From positions 1 through 46,978 of the forward strand of contig JAUPTV010000117.1 of NCBI GenBank assembly GCA_030917925.1: 46,978 nt of DNA, in the 5' to 3' direction. Below, in pieces: positions 41,456 through 46,978 of this stretch. The notes under the pieces are model-generated. The model did not search any database. It saw only the letters and a list, made by a program, of their open reading frames with translations, and had not been told where the DNA came from. The DNA comes from Pseudomonadota bacterium. Lineage in GTDB: Bacteria > Pseudomonadota > Gammaproteobacteria > Competibacterales > Competibacteraceae. A program made the position numbers and the translations under genes. How positions within the stretch are numbered: the stretch's first letter is position 1; each line of letters opens with the position of its first letter.

Positions 41456-42461
41456 GCCGGTTTGTTCGATTTGCATCGCCAATTATAACGGCATGGCGAC
41501 CCTGGCGGCGTGTCTGGATTCGGTGTTGGCGCAGGAGTGTGGTTTTGCTGTTGAGATCATTGTGCATGATGATGCATCGAGTGATGGATCAGTGGCGTTG
41601 ATTCGTCAGTATTATCCGCAGGTGGTGTTGATTGAGAGTACGGAGAATGCGGGTTTTTGCGTGGCGAATAACCGGATGGCGGCGTTGGCCCGAGGCGATT
41701 ATCTGTTGTTATTAAATAATGATGCAGCGCTGTGGCCGGATGCGCTGACAACACTGTTAGCGGCGGCGCAGGTATTAGGTGAACCGGCGATTTTGAGTTT
41801 GCCGCAATATGAGTGGGAGACCGGGAAGTTGTTGGACAGAGGGAGTCGTTTGGATCCGTTCCTGAATCCGGTGGCTAATCAGGATCCGCAGTGTGAGGAT
41901 GTGGGTTTGGTGATGGGGGCGTGTCTGTGGATTCCACGGGTATTGTGGTTGGAGATCGGTGGTTTTCCCGAGTGGTTTGGAAGTATTGGTGAGGATTTGT
42001 ATTTGTGTTGCCGGGTGCGGTTGATGGGTTATGCAGTGCGGGCGCTGAACCGGTCCGGTTATCGGCATCAGGTCGGGCAGAGTTTTGGCGGGGGTAAGGT
42101 GGAGGTGGGGCGGTTGGTGACGACATTTCGGCGGCGGTCATTGTCGGAACGGAATAAGACGTTGGTGATGGCGTTGACGTTTCCGGCACCACTCTTTCAG
42201 ATTATGTTTCCGCTGCATTTGCTGTGGTTGTTATTGGAAGGGGTTTTGCTGTCGCTGGTGAAGTGGGATCGGCGTTTTCTCAGCCGGATTTATTGGCCGG
42301 TGTTTGGATCGCTAGGCCGGGAATGGCGACGGTTATGGCGGTTACGAAGGGAAATTCAGCAGGGGCGGTGTTTGAGTGTGTGGCGCTTTTTTTCAGTGTT
42401 TCAATGGATGCCGCACAAGCTGATTGCGCTGGTGAAGTATGGTTTACCAGAAGTGCGTTAA
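41448..42461 (+). CDS. Family 2 glycosyltransferase (rhamnosyltransferase-like)
   Basis: 337 residues: GT-A core with CSICIANYNGMATLAAC, HDDASSDGS, NAGFCVANN and LLNNDAALWPDA, then a GGFPEWFGSIGEDLYLCCR acceptor region and a hydrophobic stretch near residue 250. It starts with GTG overlapping the epimerase stop by 8 bp. The last 69 bp or so of coding sequence (from 42371) recur almost exactly 855 bp downstream, beyond the MNT-HEPN pair. Confidence 0.85.
   Translation: MTEPVCSICIANYNGMATLAACLDSVLAQECGFAVEIIVHDDASSDGSVALIRQYYPQVVLIESTENAGFCVANNRMAALARGDYLLLLNNDAALWPDALTTLLAAAQVLGEPAILSLPQYEWETGKLLDRGSRLDPFLNPVANQDPQCEDVGLVMGACLWIPRVLWLEIGGFPEWFGSIGEDLYLCCRVRLMGYAVRALNRSGYRHQVGQSFGGGKVEVGRLVTTFRRRSLSERNKTLVMALTFPAPLFQIMFPLHLLWLLLEGVLLSLVKWDRRFLSRIYWPVFGSLGREWRRLWRLRREIQQGRCLSVWRFFSVFQWMPHKLIALVKYGLPEVR
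42371..42439 (+). repeat. 69-bp direct repeat, copy A (inside glycosyltransferase end)
   Basis: Matches 43226-43294 at 67 of 69 positions (two C/T differences). It is part of the coding sequence for the glycosyltransferase C-terminus. Confidence 0.95.
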
Positions 42462-42499
42462 TCAGAAGAAGATATTAAGTTGTAAGATCGAGGCTGACA

Positions 42500-42787
42500 A
42501 TGCGTTTAACAGAACAGCAAAGAAATGTTATTCGCGAGGCAGGGATACGCTATTTTGGCGTGGTGCCGAGTTTGTTTGGATCGCGGCTAAACGATACCGG
42601 GCGTGGTGGTGATATTGATCTTTTTATTCCGGGAGACTGGTCTCCGGAAGAGGCCGTTCCTCGACGGTTACGTTTCTGCGCGGAATTACGTCGTCGCTTG
42701 GGTGACCAAAAAATCGATGTAGTGGTGGAAAATAAAACACCTTCTTCAATTCAGAACCAAGCTAAACTGTATGGAGAACCGGTATGA
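42500..42787 (+). CDS. MNT-type minimal nucleotidyltransferase (antitoxin of HEPN toxin)
   Basis: 95 residues with the nucleotidyltransferase motif GSRLNDTGRGGDIDLF (GS-x9-D-x-D) near residue 27 and a third acidic strand KIDVVV near 73. This is the MntA class. In studied pairs MntA transfers AMP to a Tyr of its HEPN partner and silences it. It overlaps the next gene by 4 bp (ATGA), the standard arrangement of the MNT-HEPN module. Confidence 0.85.
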   Translation: MRLTEQQRNVIREAGIRYFGVVPSLFGSRLNDTGRGGDIDLFIPGDWSPEEAVPRRLRFCAELRRRLGDQKIDVVVENKTPSSIQNQAKLYGEPV

Positions 42788-43218
42788 GAACTTTGGATGA
42801 TCTGCTAAACGAATGTGATCTTCATCTTTTAGCGCTTCAAGAAGCAATGGCCCGTTGTCCCCCAACCTTGACCGTCGATGACTTTGCTACAAGAAATCCA
42901 GATTTGGTTGCAGCTTTGGATCAATTTGCCTATCGCTTCACGAAGCTGCAAGACGTTATGAGTGTCCAGTTGTTCCGGCGGTTTGCGCTGGATGTGTTGC
43001 ATGAACCTGTCGAATCAATGCCGGTGATTGATATTCTGAATTTGTTGGAAAGATACCGATATTTGCCATCGGCTTTGCGTTGGCAAGAAATCAGGGAAAT
43101 TCGCAATCAAATTACTCATGAATATCGTCTCGATCCAAACGAGTTGATTGTGACGCTTAAAATCGCTTTTAGTATGGTTGGAGAAATGTCAGGAGTTATT
43201 GCTGCACTAAAAAAATAG
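42784..43218 (+). CDS. HEPN-domain toxin (HepT-like RNase)
   Basis: 144-residue helical protein ending with the HEPN active motif RNQITHEY, which fits R-x4-H-x-Y: the Arg and His are the RNase residues and the Tyr is the residue AMPylated by MntA in characterised systems. Overlaps the nucleotidyltransferase by 4 bp. Codon use is more AT-rich than the genes to the left. Confidence 0.82.
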   Translation: MRTLDDLLNECDLHLLALQEAMARCPPTLTVDDFATRNPDLVAALDQFAYRFTKLQDVMSVQLFRRFALDVLHEPVESMPVIDILNLLERYRYLPSALRWQEIREIRNQITHEYRLDPNELIVTLKIAFSMVGEMSGVIAALKK

Positions 43219-43225
43219 CACTAAT

Positions 43226-43294
43226 TTTGAGTGTGTGGCGCTTTTTTTCAGTGTTTCAATGGATGCCGCACAAGTTGATTGTGCTGGTGAAGTA
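43226..43294 (+). repeat. 69-bp direct repeat, copy B (orphan glycosyltransferase tail)
   Basis: Second copy of 42371-42439, 8 bp after the HEPN stop. It carries the end of the glycosyltransferase without the rest of the gene and two C-to-T changes. It does not appear to be translated. Confidence 0.95.
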
Positions 43295-43332
43295 ATTTCA
43301 ATGCCGTGTGTGTTGATTGTGCGAGGTGAGCG

Positions 43333-43584
43333 ATGATCCAGACCTATATTAATGCGGCGATGCGACAGGCCCGTTATGAGTTGATTCAAGATGATGAACC
43401 CTACTATGGCGAAATACTGGAATTGCCCGGGGTTTGGGCTACGGGCCGGACTCTGGAGGAATGTCGACAAAATTTATTAGAAGTTGTAGATGGCTGGTTG
43501 TTGTTCCGAATCGTCCGGGGAATGCCGATTCCGCCACTCGGTGATATCCGGATTATGCTGCCACGGGAGATGACCCTTGCCTAG
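43333..43584 (+). CDS. HicB-like antitoxin
   Basis: 83 residues with the HicB partial RNase H fold: ARYELIQDDEPYYGEILELPGVWATGRTLEEC pattern (shown split by DEPYYG and PGVWA), followed by ENLLEVV-like helix (QNLLEVVDGWLL). It lacks a separate C-terminal DNA-binding domain, as do the short HicB forms. It precedes its toxin, the reverse of classic hicAB, and overlaps it by 8 bp. Confidence 0.82.
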   Translation: MIQTYINAAMRQARYELIQDDEPYYGEILELPGVWATGRTLEECRQNLLEVVDGWLLFRIVRGMPIPPLGDIRIMLPREMTLA

Positions 43585-43804
43585 ATTAATCCCAGTGTCT
43601 TGGCTGGAGCTGATTCGGCGCTTGCGGATATTGGGGTTCTCTGGTCCATTTGAAGGGAGCAAGCATCCTTATATGATGCGCGGCGATCATGTATTGACGA
43701 TACCTAACCCGCATCGAAGCGATATTGGCGTTGATCTTCTCAAACGTATTCTGGATCGTGCGGGTGTAAGTCGCGATATGTGGCTGACGACTGAGGAGAA
43801 TTAG
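43577..43804 (+). CDS. HicA-like mRNA interferase toxin
   Basis: 75 residues of the dsRBD-like HicA fold. SWLELIRRLRILGF is followed by GPFEGSKHPYMMRGD with the catalytic-type His, then the LTIPNPHRSDIGVDLLKRIL helix region. The start is TTG at 43577 (MPRLIPVSW), inside the end of the antitoxin gene, which gives the family N-terminus. HicA cleaves mRNA in a translation-related manner in known systems. Confidence 0.85.
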   Translation: MPRLIPVSWLELIRRLRILGFSGPFEGSKHPYMMRGDHVLTIPNPHRSDIGVDLLKRILDRAGVSRDMWLTTEEN

Positions 43805-43849
43805 TTAGAAATACTATCAGGCGGTTAAAAATGGGAGAATTTTACAACG

Positions 43850-44071
43850 ATGCTACATCGTCATTTAAATCATGAACAATGGACCTTGGCGGCTATTGAT
43901 AATTGCATTGCTCGCGGTCAACGGTTGGACTGGGTGGATCTGCGGCGTGCGGCATTGGCGGATCGGGCAATATTGGAGAAGGTGATGCGTATTTGTCAGG
44001 CTCATATCGTGGATTGTTATGCGCAGCGTTATGATTTCTGGAAGCATTATGCCGAAAGACACTTGGCCTGA
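43850..44071 (+). CDS. Small conserved-looking hypothetical protein
   Basis: 73 residues (LNHEQWTLAAIDNCIARG, LRRAALADRAILEKV, YAQRYDFWKHYAE). It looks helical, has balanced codon use and follows the HicA gene by 45 bp, so it is likely real. I do not recognise a named family. A short frame starting ATG at 44049 overlaps its end and runs 24 codons to a stop (MPKDTWPEWERAILIFENIV), which may be the truncated start of a second gene. Position in a toxin-antitoxin island suggests one half of a damaged pair; this is inference. Confidence 0.5.
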   Translation: MLHRHLNHEQWTLAAIDNCIARGQRLDWVDLRRAALADRAILEKVMRICQAHIVDCYAQRYDFWKHYAERHLA

Positions 44072-44363
44072 ATGGGAACGTGCAATATTGATTTTTGAAA
44101 ATATCGTTGGATTAGAAGATTGAGATCAGGTAGAGCTTTTGCAGGGAGTGAATGCGGTGGTTGTTTATAGTTTAAAAAATTCCTTAATTGTTGTTTGCAG
44201 GACGTTCGAACAGGAAAAAGGGTTCTGCCGCGTTAACTCCGTAATATTCAGCGTCGATTTCTGGCAATAGGTTTTTATGTTGGCCTATGTGTGGAATAAA
44301 GAAGCTACCTTTATTGGTATTAGTGAATGTGGTTTTTGGATATTTGAGTAATTACAATTTAGT
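44072..44363. other. Gap between the TA island and the minus-strand polysaccharide genes
   Basis: 292 bp, no firm gene. On the minus strand, 44184-44350, a 55-codon frame with no good start reads in part FFIPHIGQHKNLLPEIDAEYYG, NAAEPFFLFERP and then stops. It looks protein-like and may be the end of a lost gene. The function is not recognised. Confidence 0.35.
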
Positions 44364-45293
44364 TTATTTTTTATACTGTCCCATTCTTCTCTGCAACCCA
44401 TGCCATATTCCCTTAGTTGCCATTTTTAATGTTTCTGCTCGATGATCTCCAAAAAAGATGTGAGCATAGATGACTTTTGTCCAGTACCAACTACTACGAA
44501 GTTTCCAGCGCCAGCTAATATATTCCAAGCGACATAGCGCCACAAAATTTCTTAAGCGGTAGTAGATGCGTAATGGGCTATAGGCGCTCTCATTACGCCA
44601 ACCTAAATACCATACTCTTAGATATGAATCGCCCATCCGTTGATAAAGCGTAGCGTATCCTGTTCCAAATAGATAGTAGCCTTTTGACCGTGCGCGATGA
44701 CACCACTCGATATCTACATGGTCAATAAAAAGATCTTCACGCATCAGTCCGACATCCTTAAACACTTCAACAGGAACCAGTGTTCCCGAGGTAATAAGAG
44801 TTAGTGCTTCTATATGAGGATTATCAGGCGTTGGAGTTTTGTGACCATAGAAAAAATGCCTTGGTAACTGTACCTGAAAAGGATAAGTTATTTTTGTATA
44901 CACGTCAGTATAAGTTGGTCCCACTGCACCGATCTTGAAACCGATACGAGAAATGTCCTGATAAGCTCGCACTAGGTTAGCTACCATATTGAACGATGGC
45001 TGACTATCTTGATCACTGAGGAGAACGTGGGTAAATCCCTCATTTTTGGCCACATCAATACCAATGTTAATTGCTGTTGCAATCCCAAAATTTTTGCCAA
45101 GACGCACAATCCTCAAAGGATAAAAATCTGGTTGATCTTTAAGAGTTTCCCAAACAATATCATTCTCTGCGGGAGTATTATCTATAACTATGATCTCTGT
45201 TGTTTGATTGTGCAGTTCATCAACCAATAGCAAAAGCGTTTCGGAATCTGGATAGTAAGCCACAATAATCGAGAGTATTTTATAATCATCCAA
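44364..45293 (-). CDS. Family 2 glycosyltransferase (rhamnosyltransferase type)
   Basis: 309 residues of the RfbF-type rhamnosyltransferase family: SIIVAYYPDSETL, VIDNTPAEND, GIATAINIGIDVA, LLSDQDSQPS with the DxD-like motif, and a later LFIDHVDIEWCHRARSKGY (contains the acceptor-site D-x-E-W). Likely adds a sugar to O-antigen or another surface polysaccharide. AT-rich compared with the genes before 42 kb. Convergent with the TA island. Confidence 0.85.
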   Translation of the reverse strand: MDDYKILSIIVAYYPDSETLLLLVDELHNQTTEIIVIDNTPAENDIVWETLKDQPDFYPLRIVRLGKNFGIATAINIGIDVAKNEGFTHVLLSDQDSQPSFNMVANLVRAYQDISRIGFKIGAVGPTYTDVYTKITYPFQVQLPRHFFYGHKTPTPDNPHIEALTLITSGTLVPVEVFKDVGLMREDLFIDHVDIEWCHRARSKGYYLFGTGYATLYQRMGDSYLRVWYLGWRNESAYSPLRIYYRLRNFVALCRLEYISWRWKLRSSWYWTKVIYAHIFFGDHRAETLKMATKGIWHGLQRRMGQYKK

Positions 45294-45729
45294 AATATCG
45301 CCTCCTATCTCGAAAATATACTTTTAATGACTTTCTAAGAAGATTCTGGTTCTTCGAGGGTTCTTGTGGAAATCAGGGCTTTATGTAACATAAAAATTTC
45401 ATTTCAACAAATAGCTCATCAATAAATAACTGATTTGTAATGATAATAATTTCACTATGCGCCAACTTGGCGGGCCAAAACCCATTTTTAGAATCGGCTC
45501 CACAAGAAACCTCGAAGAACCAAGATTCTTAGCCAAAAAATTTGCGACTTTAAATATTAACTGCTTCAGAAAAAATAGATCTTCGAGTCTTCTTATGAAA
45601 CCTGGGGAGTTTACGGAACCTATCAACTTTGTCATGATACAAACCATTGTATTTAACAATTTTATATCAATTATTATTACCTCTAATGCGAGCTAACCAC
45701 TATTTCCATAGAACACCACCTGAATAAAC
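45294..45729. other. Non-coding region containing the miniature element
   Basis: About 436 bp between two minus-strand genes. Apart from the 174-bp element no gene, terminator or promoter is supported; the only long frame here (minus strand, 45399-45659) runs through the element's repeat and has no family features. Confidence 0.5.
45348..45521. mobile_element. 174-bp ISL3-like miniature inverted-repeat element
   Basis: 22-bp terminal inverted repeats, GGTTCTTCGAGG(G/T)TTCTTGTGG, match at 21 of 22 positions. They are flanked by an 8-bp direct repeat AAGATTCT (45340-45347 and 45522-45529). GG-TTCTT-like ends and 8-bp target duplications are features of the ISL3 family. No transposase is present, so it is a non-autonomous element. 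Confidence 0.85.
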
Positions 45730-46647
45730 CTAAAAATTAAAGTGTGATTTAACTACTGAAATAAACCTAGAAACCATTTGGTGGTTTTGCTCCTCATCAT
45801 CATGTATTCTAGAAATCAATAGCTCTCTCGTTGATAATGCATAATCAATATCATCTAAACCATAAGCGATTCCATAAGTATACTTCTGTACCGGTTGCCA
45901 CTCCTCTTTAGAAACACCCTCTAATGGAATGACTACTGGGATACATCCACACAAAGAAGCATAGGTCATATACATTGTATGTACGTCATAGGAAAAACAA
46001 TATTTATAACGATTAAATATCTGAGCTAATTCTTCGTGAGGAAAATTATCTACAATAAGAAAGTTTTTCAATTTTGATTTGGGTGGTAAATCTAATCTTG
46101 ATTTACCTTTGCGAATTATATAACAAACTCCTTCCCTCGATCCATAGTTCCACTGCCGATAGATATTCCTAAAATACTCGACAACGAATAGAGGACCACT
46201 GTTAATCATCGATAAATTAGAATCTAAAAAAGCATTTTGGTAATAAAAAAAAATATCTTTCGGTAAGTAGTTGATTTTTTTTTTATAAAAGCTAGGTTTA
46301 TACAATAACCAGCGTACAATAAAAACTCCACCAAGAGGATTTCCATTTACTATTTCCGGGTAAATTATCACTGCTCTGCTAATATCATTGCGCTGTGCTA
46401 GTGGAGTGATAAAATCTTGTCGAACACAATATGGTTTTCTATAAATTCTGCTAATGTAATAAGCAGATGCTCTAAATATCCAAGATATCAATGGAGATTG
46501 AGGAACCTGTGGTTTACCCATAGGCCATATATACGCTTTCTCACCAAGCAGATTTATAATATGACATAGCTTATGAAGGGCTATGGACCCACCTGATTTA
46601 CTATCATAACGTGGTGCATATACAATAAAAATTAGATCGTTATTCAC
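45730..46647 (-). CDS. Glycosyltransferase-like protein of a polysaccharide locus
   Basis: 305 residues beginning LIFIVYAPRYDSKSGGSIALHKLCHIIN, which resembles a GT-B acceptor domain (the SGG-x-x-x-LH pattern), and ending with MYMTYASLCGCIPVVIPLEGVSKEEW, resembling the donor-site region of GT4-like enzymes. Lacks an intact E-x7-E motif as far as I can see. Strongly AT-rich. Probable role in O-antigen or exopolysaccharide synthesis; substrate unknown. It lies 3 bp after the next gene upstream. Confidence 0.6.
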   Translation of the reverse strand: MNNDLIFIVYAPRYDSKSGGSIALHKLCHIINLLGEKAYIWPMGKPQVPQSPLISWIFRASAYYISRIYRKPYCVRQDFITPLAQRNDISRAVIIYPEIVNGNPLGGVFIVRWLLYKPSFYKKKINYLPKDIFFYYQNAFLDSNLSMINSGPLFVVEYFRNIYRQWNYGSREGVCYIIRKGKSRLDLPPKSKLKNFLIVDNFPHEELAQIFNRYKYCFSYDVHTMYMTYASLCGCIPVVIPLEGVSKEEWQPVQKYTYGIAYGLDDIDYALSTRELLISRIHDDEEQNHQMVSRFISVVKSHFNF

Positions 46648-46650
46648 TTT

Positions 46651-46978
46651 TTAGCCCTTACGAATGATTTTCAAGAAAGACTTTAACAATTGAGGATAGG
46701 TAGCACTGCCTAAAAAAGCCCATACAAACAAGTGGATTAATATCCACACTAATAAACAAAAGTAACAGTTTTTTATTTGATCGATTTGATAATAAAAAGA
46801 GAAAAAATAACCCAATAGCCAGAAACATCCCAATATCAGAATGGCGCCGACTAAACAATCCTTAAACCTACATTGATCCCAGACTCCACCGATGATCCGA
46901 TTCATAGAAAAAGGCACACATAGTTCAGCATATATAATACCTACTAAAAATATCACTTTACCTACTCCCACACCTCCA
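46651..46978 (-). CDS. Membrane protein, C-terminal part (cut by window end)
   Basis: The frame is open to the right edge of the window, so this is the end of a longer gene or begins just inside it (a GTG at 46971 is possible). About 106 residues with at least three hydrophobic segments (for example AILILGCFWLLGYFF and CYFCLLVWILIHLF), as in polysaccharide polymerase, flippase or acyltransferase tails. Family not recognised. The next gene starts 3 bp after its stop, so they share an operon. Confidence 0.55.
   Translation of the reverse strand, partial: GGVGVGKVIFLVGIIYAELCVPFSMNRIIGGVWDQCRFKDCLVGAILILGCFWLLGYFFSFYYQIDQIKNCYFCLLVWILIHLFVWAFLGSATYPQLLKSFLKIIRKG

Noticed and set aside
45399-45659. 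86-codon minus-strand frame around the miniature element
   Set aside because: It reads through a terminal inverted repeat of the element and shows no protein family features.

Overview
The window reads as a chromosomal origin region of a moderately GC-rich gammaproteobacterium. Evidence for this is the block mutM / gyrB-recF-dnaN / dnaA / rpmH-rnpA-yidD-yidC-mnmE, the lptD-surA-rsmA run, two-subunit glycyl-tRNA synthetase, and amgK-murU peptidoglycan recycling. The pairing of a quinol:fumarate reductase operon with an RquA-like rhodoquinone enzyme, plus propionyl-CoA carboxylase, points to a facultative organism that ferments to propionyl-CoA via succinate. This fits a glycogen-accumulating lineage of the Competibacter type, but that placement is inference from gene content only.

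Layout. 1-9.8 kb: replication and ribosome/membrane-insertion core, with a well-marked oriC between dnaA and dnaN (13 perfect DnaA boxes around an AT-rich segment). 9.9-13.9 kb: mnmE, a decayed type I restriction (hsdR) scrap, nadA, an AbrB-like antitoxin with a ruined partner, and a ComB-like phosphatase. 14.0-18.2 kb: frdABCD followed by rquA and a strong terminator. 18.3-26.2 kb: outer-membrane and envelope genes (lptD, surA, amgK, murU, plsC, gmhB), rsmA and tRNA-Lys. 22.6-26.3 kb carries six ParB-binding parS sites, four of them in a perfect 33-bp tandem array. 26.3-33.4 kb: glyS-glyQ and pccA-pccB on the minus strand. 33.7-37.5 kb: a BtuF-like cobalamin-binding protein, rpsT, murJ and a glutamine amidotransferase. 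37.6-42.5 kb: a translationally overlapping glycosyltransferase/epimerase operon containing a DUF2887 (Rpn-type) nuclease-like gene. 42.5-44.1 kb: a toxin-antitoxin island (MNT-HEPN, HicBA and an orphan small gene), with the MNT-HEPN pair bracketed by a 69-bp duplication of the preceding gene's end. 44.3-47.0 kb: AT-rich surface-polysaccharide genes on the minus strand and a 174-bp ISL3-like miniature element with an 8-bp target duplication.

How it fits together. The window combines the replication origin and its centromere-like parS cluster with an anaerobic fumarate-respiration module (FrdABCD plus RquA). The propionate-side carboxylase and a possible B12-handling protein are about 12-20 kb away. 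The right end is an accessory region: surface polysaccharide genes of shifting base composition, toxin-antitoxin pairs, and traces of mobile DNA. Starts were adjusted where ribosome-binding sites, overlaps or family N-termini argued for it.
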